From positions 21,523,501 through 21,587,500 of the forward strand of contig NC_135118.1 in the NCBI RefSeq assembly GCF_050908995.1: a DNA stretch of 64,000 nt, given 5' to 3'. A program made the position numbers and the translations under genes. Of this stretch, positions 13,006 through 25,937 are shown in pieces; within the stretch, counting starts at the first letter, position 1, and each line of letters starts with the position of its first letter. Source of the DNA: Andrena cerasifolii (lineage: Eukaryota > Arthropoda > Insecta > Hymenoptera > Andrenidae). Under the pieces are notes generated by a model that made no database searches, was not told the origin of the DNA, and saw only the letters and a program-made list of their open reading frames with translations.

Positions 13006-16000
13006 GTAAGTTGATGTGGTTTCCACATATACCCAAACACAATTCAAACTAACTCAAGTTGCTGTCATTACTGTCCTCGATGCTGAAGTCATACATGTAT
13101 AATTTGGTGTGGTTCTATGGGTATAACACAAACTTCAATCCCCAGGGGCACAGACTCGCGACATGTATCTAAATACATATGTAGGTACTTGTACAATGCA
13201 GACACTAATGCAATCGGCATAACCCAGCCCCGCCAAATAAACTATGCTCGAAGGTGGAACTGCGAGGCAATTTATGGGGAAATTTTTATTACAATTTCTA
13301 GCTGTAAATATTTTAATCGAGGATTGATTTTGTCAGTGACAAATGGGTCACGAGATCGAAACTTTATATCCACGTGCTGTTAGACGTAAAAATTGTGAAA
13401 TACTGTGGATGTGATAGGAATTTTAATAAAACACACGTGAGATAACTAACTTTGGATAGCTTTAAAGAAGTTTCTTCTAAAGCTACAGGATGTGTATTAT
13501 ATTTCATTATTCTAAATTAACACACCGACCACTATTAAGGCCGCTATTAAACCACCGCCCCGAACACGTAATTTTTCTTTAGAACGCTTAGAATAAATAA
13601 ACCCTTAGCTTTGCAAGCTTCCTATCTATATTACTGTTACTACGAATGCGAGGAAAAGGAGGAAGAAAGATGAAAGAAAAATTGAAGCAGAATTGATGGC
13701 AAGAATAGAAGCAATCTAGAAGCAGAAGAGAAAAGGAAAAGCTGAAGGGAAAGAGAAAGGAATATAAAGGAAAAGGAGTAATAAAGAATTTACCATCAGG
13801 AATGAAGAGAGCTGGGAAGCTTAAATGAATCAATACAGAAAGGTAAGAAGCGAGGGATCCCAGTAGGATATTGACGAAACGTGGAATATTAAAATATTAA
13901 AATATCATGTGAAAGTTGCGAGGTAGGTAATAATGAACAGGAGCTCTTAAGTTGCAGCAATAAATGAGAAGAAAATAAAGAAAAATGTCAGAAATATCTG
14001 TTTCTTTAAATAACATGCTCTTCGACGAAGAAACGTCATCATTAAACCCTACAAACTTCTCATTCCTGGCGATATTTAAATGAACATTAAAGTCGTAGGT
14101 CTGTAAATATTACAGGAGCCATATTAAAAGCTTAATTAAAAAAAATCGATACACAGCACCTACACGAAAAATGACAAAACTCAAACGATTAATGCCTTCT
14201 AGATTAATCTAGATTCTACTGCTTGTCCAACGACGAGTAAATTGTATCAGGAGTGCCATGATTTGTTCCACGAGTGACAATGAGAAGTAAGAAACTCTTG
14301 CTTATTTCTTACATAGTCGTCCACAGAATGCTCCGCCGCGGTTATGCACCTTTTCCCTTTTCTTTGTGCACCTCGTTATAGAATACCTCGCAACCACACT
14401 CGAACCCGATTCTTTGCCTGCACCGCTTTCGTGCACCGTCTCGCTGCCTCTCCCTGTGTTTGGTAAAAGCGCTCTCTCACGCTTCGCGTGACATTCGTCG
14501 CATCGTCTGTTCCACTTTCCAAACGACCCCTCTATAGTGTACACCCTGTTAATTTGCCTGCATTCAAACACTCGCTGACTCGCCCGCTATACTCCACTGA
14601 TTTGAATTGTACGGGGACGTAGGCACAGATGTGGAAACACAAACCCAACAAGTGTTTCTACATGTGTAGGTACTTAGTACAGCTACGCGAAACAACGATA
14701 TCCAGTCCGTTTGAAGCTACAACAAATCCTCTTCCTCCTGTACAGGACGCTTTGTTTTGGCGCATAGGCTGCACGTGGCAATTTGCAGGATTTTTGAAGG
14801 ACTAGTGATGATGTAACGGTGGAGGGTTGGGCCCAGTGCGTACTGTCGATTTATCGCCGATCGGCAGTTTAGCTAGTTTTGTAAATAGCATGGATTTATG
14901 TGGAAGTACGTACATGTTTCTTGATTGATGATCCCGACGAGCAGTCAAATCGTGGGCGTTGCTTGATTTGACTAAATAGATTTAGTCGACGAAAGGTCGT
15001 TGGCAGGTCTTTTAAAAGGGGAAATTAGGGGAAGAGGAGAAATTTTGTATTGAGAAATTAGGGGTGTCCTGAGTTGTCTTAATGGGAGCATTCGATTTTA
15101 TTTGTATTATAATAAAATATTGTGTATAATACTAAGGGGAATGTCAATATAAATTTACGTAAGAGGTCACTTAAGAAACTCAAGGTAACCTTAATTTCTG
15201 AATAAAAAAGAAGTGATTTTAAACACTCATAAATTTTTCTCACATCACAGCAAGCGTTAAAAAAATTATAAGAATTTTTCTGATCCATGATCCACATGAT
15301 TCTTTCCAGTTCGTGATGCATCTATCCGTACATGCAAAATTTAAAAAAAAAATTATATCATGCATCAGTAACAGTGCGCATGAATCCGAAATAGTGTCCA
15401 ATCAAACGCATTCGAAAATCTGTTCAATAGTTAACGCACAGACTGTATTTCCAAGTTTTCTAATCAAATAATATTTAGCTGTAAATAATGTTGGAAGGTC
15501 TCCTCCACTTCTACCTATCGATTTCTCACTGGGGTTTCGAAGGAACTTTCCCAGCGCCCTATATTTCAAACGTATCTGGAATTTTCCCCCGCGATGCGCC
15601 GAACGTTCGCGGAAAATATGTTCTCCATATACATGATGGTTTTCCTATTGCTCTAAGTTATAGACACAGAACGTTTCAAGTGTCCCTGCCGACTGACATA
15701 ACGATTAAAAGCCAGGCGCCGATCCAAGAAGCCCCGATGCCAGACAACTGTTAAGTGTCTCACAGACTCACAAATTGTTCGCGGTATAATACGGCCACGC
15801 GTAGACATAAACTCTGCCCACCAAGCGACGGCGTCAAATTGGTGGCATAGTTTCAACGAAACGCTTGAAACTCACTCGAGCGGTCTATGAAGGGAAATGT
15901 GTTTCCACGCTCGTTTCGGGACCCTGCACACCCGAAATGTTTACCCCCATGGTGTACTTGGGATTTTAACGTTTGGGGTGTTAGGGTGGCACAGATGGGT

Positions 16001-16130
16001 TAGTAAAAATATTTAATGCGTCATTTGAATATTTAACGTGTTCTGTATACCTTACTTAATGTTAGCATTGTATTCAGCGTGTGAATTTCAACACCGAAAA
16101 ATTAAAGTATTATATTAATTATATGGAGAG
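13006..16130. other. Non-coding, with a purine-rich stretch at 13640-13860
   Basis: If the exon at 12906 is real this is intron. It holds a second A/G-rich tract and CpG-richer patches near 14.3-14.6 and 15.5-15.9 kb. I found no further exon with paired splice sites. Confidence 0.4.
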
Positions 16131-16568
16131 TTCACAAAGGAAGATCCCGAACTCGAAAATTCAAAAAATTCTGCAACTTTGTAAATATGTAGGGGATTTC
16201 CTCCTGATTACAGCGGAATTTTTGTGTGCTGCCCAAATTAACTCGAAGGGGGTGAAATTAACCCCCGAAAATTCGGCTATTTTCCGATTTTGTGTTATAA
16301 CTCGCGAAATGTAAGAGATGGAAAATGTTTCGAGACAAAAGTTACTTCTTTTAATTAGATCAATCATTTGGTAAAAAAATTATTTTACAGTCCACGAGTT
16401 ATAACAGAAAATCGGGAAATTATCGCATTTTCGGGGGTCAGTTACACCCTCTTAGAGTGAATTTGGGTAGCAAAAAAAAAGTGCGTTGTATTCAGGGGGA
16501 AATTCCCTACATATTCACGAAGTTTAAAAATTTTTTGAATTTCCGGGTTCGGGATGTTCCCTTGTCAG
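16131..16568 (+). mobile_element. Foldback MITE family A, copy 3
   Basis: 438 bp, starting TTCACAAAGGAAGATCCCG and ending CCCTTGTCAG. It closely resembles copies 2 and 4. Confidence 0.85.
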
Positions 16569-18405
16569 AAGCCAATCAGTGTAAGTCCAGCTTTCCCTGA
16601 AAATGAGTTACGTATGTAGTTCACAAAACCTTTTTATTCTTAAAACTATCACTTGATAAATCAATTAAGTCGCCCCTTTAATACCTAATCAATAAATAGC
16701 GGTACTTACCTATGTTGACTATGGAATTACTAGGCAAAATTATTTAGAGAACAACCAGCATAAATCTCCACTTTAAAGGTAATAGACTTAACTGGTTGGC
16801 TTCTAAACCCTCCATATTATGATTTGCATAAATATAGCGACGTCCTACTTTCCCAGTGTTGCTCTCACATTCGCCCACCCTTGCACGCGCCACTCCGCCC
16901 GCGAAATTCAATACACGTAGAAAACGTAATCCTAAACATACTCCTTGCCTGATTAGTGTCCAAACTAAACTTTCAATGCTTTCCGAAAATATCGACGCGA
17001 GGACACGCCCTTGGGGAAAAAGCATAGCGAACACCACTCGAGGCGTCAATATAAATTAAAACCATCGCGAGGGTGAGTGAAAATACGGTGAGACACAGTC
17101 GTCCAAGGATTACAGCTCTCCCAAGAATATAACGAAAAATCAAATGCACCCCTGTGCCCCAGAGAATGTCACTTTACGCACCACTTGAGTGGGTCCCTAG
17201 CTAATTTCCCTCTGCAATGTACAATACCCTGAAGCTGCGTCGAGTCCGCCTCTTGGCTATCCTTGAAGAGAACCAGGCTAGAGGACGCTATCATTGACTC
17301 CCGCTGCTTTCAAGATTTCCCTGTCTCTGTCCCATTCGCGATATCTTTGGACGTCGCCAGATAGCCGGCCGAACGGACACCAAGGTGCCCTTGCGTATCG
17401 AAAAACGGGAGCACGTAGCGAAAAGAAACAATGGATTTCCACTTGACGGCAGCTTAGCGGGACACTTTTTTCCGTTTTTTTTTTTTTTTTCTTTTAAGAA
17501 GGCTCCTTGCGCGAGGAGCCGCGTGTCGTGTTGCAGACTGAAGGGGGACAAAAGGGGCAGGTCTCGGCGAATACCGGGAATACCGTTTCCGTGCCGGTGG
17601 CTCGCAGGCGAACAGCGGTGCTCGACGGCTGCTGTAGCAGCGGTTGTTTCACTCGACGATTACGGCCACCAGCAGCCTACCCGTGAAAACACGCGACGAT
17701 ACGGCCTGACGAAGGACCGCGACACTTTATTTCCGCCCCGTGCGTCTTCTGCTCCCCGAACTCGATATTGCCCTGTTCATCGATGCGACCAAGTGTCCGT
17801 GGGAGGATGCCCATTGTTCCGTGGAAGTCTCCTTTAAACATCCTGGGGATATTTACGCCTTGCTACGGGCGCTTGTAGCGCGCCTTCGTGTCCCTCGTTT
17901 GAAACAAAAGAGCCAGGGCTATGAAACGCTCGCTTTTTCGTCGAAGCGTTGAGTATAAGAACTTGTTTTTTAAAGAGGGGATGGTTACTAGATCTTGATT
18001 TAGAAATGTGATTTGACGCGTGCATCCGGGTTTCTGGAATGTAAAGGTTCGATATTTCTTTTGTTAAATTTTAGCACAGTTGGGTATAAAAATTTATTCG
18101 AATGATCTTGAATAAGAATTGCGAATAAAGTGAAGTTATAGTTGCAGAACAGCAAGTTTTAAATTTATTAAAAAATTATTCGTTATTCTCGAATAACTTC
18201 ATTTTATTCGAAATTTCTATCCGGAGATTATATGTAAAAATTTATTCGAATAATGCCGAACTCTGCCTTGGTTCGCAAAGAAACGTTCCCAAATCAAGAA
18301 TACTGATTTCAATGAGATTTCATCTGAATGTACAGCATATTGGAGTATGTAAGGAGCAATTTTTTTCTGGGAAAATTCATTCTAACGGAGTGAACGCCAG
18401 CCCTT
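16569..18405. other. Non-coding; CpG-rich block at 17.3-17.9 kb
   Basis: The CpG-rich block has long overlapping open frames on both strands and a T run at 17467. It may be regulatory or a diverged exon. The frame at 17740-17952 reads protein-like but has no splice signals. Confidence 0.35.
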
Positions 18406-18568
18406 AAAATTATCACGCTTTTTTGGTTTTTTAATATATATATATATATATAGGTTTTTATATATTAAAAAACCAAAATATATATATATATATATAGGTT
18501 TTTATATATTAAAAAGCAAAAAAAAAAATATATATATATATTAAAAACCAAAAAAGCGTGATAATTTT
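18406..18568. mobile_element. Small palindromic MITE filled with AT microsatellite
   Basis: Ends AAAATTATCACGCTTTTTTG and its inverse, with a core of alternating (TA)n and TTTTTATATATTAAAAA units. The TA runs probably expanded after insertion. Confidence 0.65.
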
Positions 18569-18577
18569 AATAACTTT

Positions 18578-18629
18578 AAATAACTTTCTGTTATATAAAA
18601 AAATATTTGTATATAACAGAAAGTTATTT
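18578..18629. repeat. Perfect 20-bp arm hairpin
   Basis: AAATAACTTTCTGTTATATA is followed after 12 bp by its exact complement, directly beside the AT-filled MITE. Arms this short with a small loop do not make a convincing microRNA precursor. Confidence 0.7.
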
Positions 18630-19190
18630 ACAAAGTTTGTACAGTACTATGTGACATTTCTAAATACTGTTCTTGAATTAGAATACTTGACAAGCAATCA
18701 TCTTGGATCCCCCCCAGGACGTTATCCAAACGCCAGGAATACAAGTCACACAATTTCCTGAAAACCAAGAGCAAAGATAATTCCAGATAGCGTCGCGTCG
18801 TACGTTAAAATCGTAAAACACTCGTTTCGAGAAGATCACTCTGTAGAACGTGCTGTAATGGCAACACTCGTGTGGGAATCGGCTCTAGATTGGCCAATAA
18901 AGGTTTCATGGAAGCCGAGATATTGGGGGAAATTACTCAAACTCGTGTAACGTGTAACTCCAAAAGCAGCTGGTGTATTAAAACACGCTGCTGGGGCGGA
19001 TTACAATGTGATTTGCCTAAACGACACTTCCGGAATTGCTGAAGTCGGGAGAAGTAAACATTCGTGGCTGGGGTTCGTTATAAACGACGCATGTAAACGA
19101 AACTACCCGTTAGCAATTTGATCGCGGTTCAGGAGGCCTTTACGCCCAGCTATACGCGAAATGTCCACGGGGAAATTATAGTGGGCCGAG

Positions 19191-20107
19191 TGTACAGGGT
19201 GGCCCTTGAGAGACGACACAACTGAATGACTTTCTTAAATCTGAAATTACAAAGAAATGTATAATAATGATATTTAGATGTTTTAAGGGATGATTCCTAG
19301 TCTGGAGGTCGAAAAGAGGCGATTTTTTTTTTTTTTTTTGAAGGGGCGCAAGCGTGTATTTTTGCAGAGCTTTTTGCACTTAAAAGAACAACATTTGGGG
19401 AACATTTGGTAATTTTTTTTGTGAAGGGATATTTGCCTTTATAATGAAAGTGCAACGACATCCAAGAGGCCTCTTTGAGGGCGGTGAGCGGGATATCTCA
19501 AGGACTGCTGCACCAATATTTCTGAAATTTTGTCGGCCTACTTTTTGTATAAAAATCTACTGAATGACGGAAGGGTTTTTTTTCAATGCATATTTTCGAT
19601 TATATCAACGAAAAATGGCTTCATGGTTATCACTAATGGCCGCTTTTCATTGATAAAATCGAGACTGTACAATGGAAAAAATCCCTCTGTGATTCAGTAA
19701 AAAGTATGTTTTTAAAAGGCTTCTTGGATGTCGTTGTATTTTTATTATAAACGTAAATATTTTTCTACAAAAAAATTACCAAATGTTCTTTAAACGTTGC
19801 TCTTTTAAGTGCAAAGAGTTCTGTAAAAATATATTCTTCCGCTTTTTTAAAAAAAAATCACAAACATTCATCTCTTTTCGACCTCCTGACTAGGTATAAC
19901 CCCTTAAGGGATGAATTCTCTCCCCAAGATCATTTTTTCAGAGTCACCAAGGTTATCAGTGTTTCTCATTGAGACCATGTGTTTTTATTGCATGCATATT
20001 TTAGCTAACGTTAAAATGAGTTTATCAATTACCTCAGAACAAGTTTGAGGTGACTTTAAATTTAGAGAAATATTCAAGTGTTCTGTCTCTTCTGATTCAC
20101 CCTGTAT
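19191..20107. repeat. Possible ACAGGGTG-ended element interrupted by the family B copy
   Basis: TACAGGGTGGCCC at the left and GATTCACCCTGTA at the right face each other about 0.9 kb apart, with the TTAA foldback between them. The pairing is suggestive only. Confidence 0.3.
19287..19903. mobile_element. TTAA-flanked foldback element, family B copy 2
   Basis: TTAA at 19283-19286 and 19904-19907. Its arms match copy 1 (CCTAGTC, GAAAAGAGGCG, TTTTTGCACTTAAAAGAAC), but the central 230 bp are unrelated. The left end is eroded and starts GGGATGATTCC. Confidence 0.78.
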
Positions 20108-20839
20108 GAACTTAAAATGACTGCAAATTATTATCGTTTCGATTCCCTACTTGAAGACGCGAATCACTAATTCGCGACCTTTCGCAGCATTCGATGATCT
20201 ATTCCAATTTGCTGACTCGTCCTGAACAAGTGCTACTGCAGCGGGGACAAGAGCAACTCACTGGAAAGCATCCCCTCGTTCACAATAGAAATGTTTCCGC
20301 CATCTAACGTCACTGCCAATAGCAAATAACGTTTTCTAAAATATGTTACAGTGACTTCTTCGTCCTGTTCAAAGGAACGACGTTATTTTTTTATGAAATT
20401 CTTGGCTCACCCTGTGAATATATCTGTGTACACGATGCCTCTCCCTTTGAGCTGCAGGAAGTAGTGTAGTGGATTATAGAGGCTTCTAATTACAGCTACC
20501 GACGAGTAATGCTTGCCACTGGGAAAAAGAGGATTTCTAGCATGAAAGTAAAGGCCGAATATGAACGAGCAATTTATTTCGTACGAGTTTTTTACGTTCT
20601 AGAAAATTAGATTTGAAAATTCGTAGATACGCACTGGGATATGAGTTTAACCAGCCCGCCTCCCTGTAACTAATTTGCAATTATAATTATTCCCCACTGC
20701 ACGTGCAGAAGTTGCCCCTGGTCGAACAGAAAAACCACGGACTTTCCGACTATGTATTTTGGTTTGAAGGGTTTAATAAATAATTGGAGACTTTATTATT
20801 CGATGAGTTATTACAGCTGTCACCCTCGTTTGTAATTAA

Positions 20840-21551
20840 GGGGTCATTCTGGTTAGACGGTTTTTTAAAACATTTTTCGAAAGTACGTATCCTCAAGAAT
20901 GTACTGTTAAATTTTCATTGAAAAATTCCAATTATTTTAGCTTCTTCATAGGCATTTTGTAGGGCGCGCAGAGGCTGGGCCTTTATAGATGAAAACTTTG
21001 AACGCGTTTCTCTCGAAACGTCAATTTTTCACATGTTGCAGGTAAAATCTCGAAATCTATCGAACCGATTGCTTCATAAATTGAACTGCTTATTCTACAT
21101 ACCTATGCCTCTGACCGGTACTACAACCAAGTATTTCTGTTCAGTGTAACCTACTTTTAAAATCGAAAATAGCACAGAAAACACAGCTGAAATACACTGA
21201 TTTTTGTATTTTGCCCGCCATTTTGTTAATTTTAAGGATAAATTATTTATTCTAGTTCCGGCCATAGCGACAGTCATACTGATCAAGAATCTGTTTGTAT
21301 TTTTGGATTCAGATAAGTCCAACTGCCGAAATCACCTGCACGAACGAGGCATGAGTTTTTAAGCATGTCGTCAAAATCGCCTGCGAAACCATTTTAAAAG
21401 CAATAATTTTATTACCTTTATATTTTTTATTTATTGTAGAAATGTAGTTTAATCAATAGAAAAAAGTTTTATTGCATTAGTATAATTCCTGTCTTCGCAA
21501 TAAATTCCTGAAGATCGCTGAATTTATCGGCGCGCTAACCAGAATGACCCC
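20840..21551. mobile_element. TTAA-flanked element, family C copy 1
   Basis: TTAA at 20836 and 21552. The TIR is GGGGTCATTCTGGTTAG, 17 bp, without long foldback arms. The 712 bp have an inner motif with GCGTTT.TCTCGAAACG shared with the element at 29746. No transposase ORF. Confidence 0.78.
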
Positions 21552-21555
21552 TTAA

Positions 21556-22997
21556 AGGAGCAGAAGTTGATTTTAAGGCACCCTCATTCTCTTTGCTTTC
21601 ATTTAGTACTCCAAGGGGAAAAATATTTGATTCAAACGTTGGCAGAATAACATTTATATACCATTACAATTTCAATATTCTCGCTTATTTAGGAGCAAGT
21701 CAGGGGCGATCCTAATTAAAAATCGGACGACTCCTATAATGAAGATTCATTTTACAAATAGCCGTTTTTGTATAAAGCGATGACAAGTCAAAGAAGCCCT
21801 CACAAATTCTAAGGAGATGCATCAGACTATTTAGAGAAATATTAGAAGCTATGTTTTCACAAAAACTTTAAACCATAGCTTTTAATGATAATAATTACAG
21901 CTTAATAATATTAGCTCTTAATTAAACTATTGTTCTAATAAAATGCAACCACGACGCGAGGTTGCGGCCAAAAAGCATGTCGCGTCTGCATCCCTCCATA
22001 CAAATATGCGTGTGGGTGTATGTCACTGCTAGAGCGCGGCAATCACGGCATCATATTGACGAACTGCAAAATGACGCGTGCTGCTCGTGTGCAGCGAGCC
22101 TTCAAGGGCTTGATCGACGTGTTTTCCATGTCTGTGAATTCGAATACGTAACTTCGCCGTTGGAATACATATTTTTCACACTCAGCGTTGGCAAACCGCG
22201 GCCAATACGAGCGGCATATTTTGAAATTCAAATATTCCGACGGCGGTGCTCAACGACTATCAGGAATGAGGCAGATTATGATCGAATTCTCTATAAATCC
22301 CCCCTCCCGGTCCGCTGGTGAACGCGCAACATTCTCGAGCACAAGCTCTTCCACTTATGAAGGAGCCACTCGGTGTGTTACCCAGCTGTTTTTAATGAAA
22401 ATTTGTAAGTAGAACGAGGAACAAAAAATATTTTACCCGTGCTTGACTTTTCTCGTGGACACTCGACAGTGTTTGAGATATTTAACGATGGAGGTGGCGT
22501 AAGAAACGTGTGTGCAGAGGCACCGAGAACCAACGCCGGGCCCGGGGAAAATATTCTTACCGGGCCCCCCAAATTATTTATATAAAACATCAAAAGAATT
22601 GTGAAACAATATCAGACTAGAAATTGAACTATAAATTACACATAATGCCGCTTAAAAGTTACAAATTGAAGCACTTGAAATTAAGAAATAAGAAATGAGT
22701 AATTGAAATTGTATTGCACATAAATATTTTTTTTCACAAAAAAATTGGTGCCAATCATCGCCAGTGCGACTCGGCGAAGATGAAACGACACCGCGCGATC
22801 GAACGTGAAATATTCATTGGAGCATATTAAAAGATTCATTAAAAAAAATCGTCATTTCATTAAAATAAAGAATATAGGGGAAAGGGCCCAAATTTAGTCC
22901 CCGCGCCTAATTTCGACGCCCTGCTTTTCTCGATTCCTATGGTTGTATTTTCAATGTTATTTTATGCGCAATATTAAATGAGAATTAGGAAATATTT
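21556..22997. other. Non-coding; CpG-richer patch at 21.95-22.35 kb
   Basis: Overlapping short ORFs, a GGGCCC-rich stretch at 22.53-22.58 kb that may be a repeat fragment, and AT-rich flanks. No supported exon. Confidence 0.4.
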
Positions 22998-23001
22998 TTA
23001 A

Positions 23002-23909
23002 CCCTTTCGCTACGGCGGTCCGCTCCGCCGGAGCACCCTCACTGAACGGGGCCTCTCACCAAGAGTGAACAAATTACGCGTGGACAGTCTTCGGCGTTCG
23101 GGTTTACCTCTTACGCCTGACCAACGCCACCTTGACATGCTTTTGGAAGAAAAGGGACTTCTCTTTAAAACAAGATATTTATACATTCTGCATAAACGTA
23201 TCTTCACTTGTTTAATGACACTCACAAGGGATGATCCCGAACCGGAAAATTCAAAAAATTCTGAAACTTTGTGAATATGTAGGGGATTCCCTCCTGATTG
23301 CAACGCAATTTTTCTTTGCTGCCCAAATTCACTCGAAGGGGATAAAATTAGCCCCCGAAAATTCGGCTATTTTCCGATTTCGTGTTATAACTCGCGAAAT
23401 GTAAGAGATAGAAAAATAGTTTCCAGACAAAAGTTACTTCTTTTACTTAGATCTATCGTTTGGTAAAAAAATTATTTGACAGTTCACGAGTTATAACAGA
23501 AAATCGGAAAATTATCGGATTTTCAGGGGTCAATTACACCCCGTTAGAGTGAATTTGGGCAGCAAACAAAAATTGCGTTGTAATCAGGAGGAAATTCCCT
23601 ACATATTCACGAAGTTTCAGAATATTTTGAATTTCCGTGTTTGGGATGTTCCCTTGTCAGTTAACAATTATCCGCAATAAGTGAAGCTACAATCGCCCAA
23701 CAATTGCTCTACAGTTCGAACTGAAAGTCTTATAACCATTATATATTGTATTATTATTACTATTGTATTACTATGAATCGCGGGACGTCGTTGAGTGTTG
23801 AAGAGATCGAGAAAATAAAAGAGTTTTGTCGAGAGCAAATACAGTCGCCCGGTATATGTACATCGCGTTTTGTGGAGGGCGACTATAGTTGTCCGTAGTA
23901 GCGAAAGGG
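23002..23909. mobile_element. TTAA-flanked element with CCC ends, host of family A copy 4
   Basis: TTAA at 22998 and 23910; the TIR is CCCTTTCGCTAC. A hairpin CGGCGGTCCGCTCCGCCG stands 11 bp inside the left end. Near the right end a 41-codon open frame begins MNRGTSLSVEEIEKIKEFC, which may be a transposase remnant. A 440-bp family A MITE lies inside. CCC plus TTAA fits the piggyBac type. Confidence 0.75.
23221..23660 (+). mobile_element. Foldback MITE family A, copy 4
   Basis: 440 bp, starting CTCACAAGGGATGATCCCG and ending TTCCCTTGTCAG, nested in the TTAA element around it. Confidence 0.85.
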
Positions 23910-23913
23910 TTAA

Positions 23914-25807
23914 ATATTTGTAAGATACCTATGCAACGTGGCTACAAAATAAAGTCCATGAGACAAAATGTGCCACAAATACCGCAACAGGGGTGCTGCG
24001 AGCACACCTAATTAAAGGTTAACGAGCAAAACGTGGTATTTATCGTTAAATATCTCGCAAACTATGGTCTGTCTACGCAAGAAGCTAAGCATAGGTTGAA
24101 TATGTCTTATAAAATTATATAGCTGTCTGATATACCTTATAAAGTTTCCCTAAAATCGATGCGCAACACTTCGCCTAGCCTTCTCATTAGATTCCAACTC
24201 CTAGAAGCTGCACCATTGATTCCAAACGTCGCGTGCATTAAGTAAATCATAAATATTCCATTTACCCAAGAATAAAATGATAGAAGAAGCTTCAATTACT
24301 CCCACTGTCAGCCAACTCATCGGGATTCACCTTCCACTTTGTTAGCGAAAAAGACGGGGGTAGGTAGCTATCTATCGAGGAAACTTTTTTTGGGAGACTC
24401 TTTAGCTTCTGTCAGGCTAATTTGGAGGGACACGTGCAGGCGGTATTCTTGCAACGCTACGTAGTGGTCCACGGTAGCCCCGAACAGAGTTTCTCAAGCA
24501 TTCCTCTCGTCGCAGCGACCATGTCACTTTCATAAAGGATAATGCAGTCGCCGAGCTACCAGAGCAACGTACCCCCTATGCTATCGAACGTCCAGTATTA
24601 TATATAAAAGCGGAAGAAATTCCGTCGTGAAATTCACTCGTGGAATCGACAGATCGGACTGTCATTGGGACGAAAGAGAAATCGAAACGCGTTTAGGAAA
24701 GAACCTACGCGACAGAAGTGTCAGCTCTACCTCCCCTGTTTGTCTTCCACTTTGTCAATGCTGTGGATGAATCGTGCACCGAATGGCTTCGCGTGCATCA
24801 CCCTTCAATCACCTTTGAGACATCTCCAAAACGATTTCTAATTTTCTACATGAGAATTAAAAAATAACGTCGTCTTATTTTATGGCCACAATGAAGGGTG
24901 CTTAGATCTAGGATTTTGAAAGTTTGTTGGGAAGATTTGTTACCCGGGAATGTCGTTTGAGGACCTCTGAGGTGGAGAATGAACAGCCAGGTGCGAGAAA
25001 GGCGCGTCGAAAAAAGGGGTCTGCTGGTCGAAGACCAACTAAAGGACAAAATGGTTCGTAACGAGTAATCGCAGTGCAAGTACTTTGGACCCTAGCAACG
25101 CGACGGTTTGCCCCTTTCTCTCAGCAATTGTCGAGCTTCCACGCAAAATGGACATTTCACGAAGCTGCGTACTACTGGTCACTGGATAACAGCCTCTTCG
25201 TAGCAGCTTGTGCATCGTCGACAATAAGGAAATAGTTGAAGGGATGCGTGTATGGAAGAAGTCAGCGGATGATAAATTAGAAATGCATATCGAAACAAAC
25301 GTTACAGGGCGTGAAGCCAAAGGTATAAGGGGTGTCCCGTTTGTTAATACTACTACGAACATTGTCGTTTAGAAATCAAACTTAAGGATATTTCCTTAAA
25401 ATTACTATGAATCGTTTCTAAGGAATTTTATCAATAATCGTTGGTTTGTGCCAAGAAAATTTTCAATACAATTATAAGTTTATAAATACCAGGGGACGCC
25501 TGGGGTTTTTGGGGAGTGATCGAAAGGATTAATGAACTGGACATGAAGATAAGATGCTACAGGTCCTGGGTTCGGCTTAGCGACAGGCCACATCACCCCT
25601 CCAATAAAAAATATACACTTTCGTTGAAAAAAAAGGCACGGTCGTTTGAAAGACTTGTGTCCTTGAACGAAGTCTGGTCCGATCGTGGAAGGTTACCCAT
25701 AAATCAAAAGGCATTTTTTTTGTGACTTTTGTTAGGTAAGAGACGTTTGGAATTATGATGGTGATAAATTGAATGTATGACAGAGGAATGATAATAACAA
25801 TAATTTT
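23914..25807. other. No gene recognised
   Basis: Apart from the TATA/Inr candidate I see only short unsupported ORFs. Confidence 0.4.
24601..24640 (+). promoter_or_regulatory. Candidate core promoter: TATA box plus initiator
   Basis: TATATAAAAG at 24601 is followed by TTCACTCG, with the initiator A at 24636. The spacing of about 33 bp is close to that of arthropod TATA/Inr promoters. No start exon was found downstream. Confidence 0.25.
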
Positions 25808-25937
25808 CGTCTACGCAAACTATATGGTGTAGCGCGTGTCCTTTCTCGTAAGCAAAAACTTATTCTCACCTCTCTATCGATTATATCCTTACTTGACTAC
25901 GCAGACATAAATAAAGAATTATTATTATTATTATTAA
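25808..25937 (+). pseudogene. LINE reverse-transcriptase C-terminal fragment with (ATT)n tail
   Basis: Translation from 25808 gives RLRKLYGVARVLSRKQKL and then a SLSIISLLDYADI segment. This resembles the conserved SLxxPxLDYAD stretch just after the catalytic core of non-LTR reverse transcriptases. The frame runs into an ATT microsatellite such as those ending some LINEs. The fragment is heavily 5'-truncated. Confidence 0.55.

Noticed and set aside
17740..17952. Protein-like 70-codon frame in a CpG-rich block (LDIALFIDATKCPWEDAHC)
   Set aside because: Starts at GTG, no splice sites or Kozak context, and overlapping frames are equally open because the DNA is CpG-rich.
18080..18260. TTATTCGAATAA-type repeats
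   Set aside because: Short self-palindromic words in AT-rich DNA; no clear element ends or target duplication.
18310..18420. Possible fifth copy of foldback family A
   Set aside because: Only scattered words match (TATGTAAGG, AATTCATTCTAACGG); too diverged to support.
22530..22570. Minus-strand donor CCCG|GTAAGAA
   Set aside because: Lies in a GGGCCC-rich repeat-like fragment with no exon beside it.
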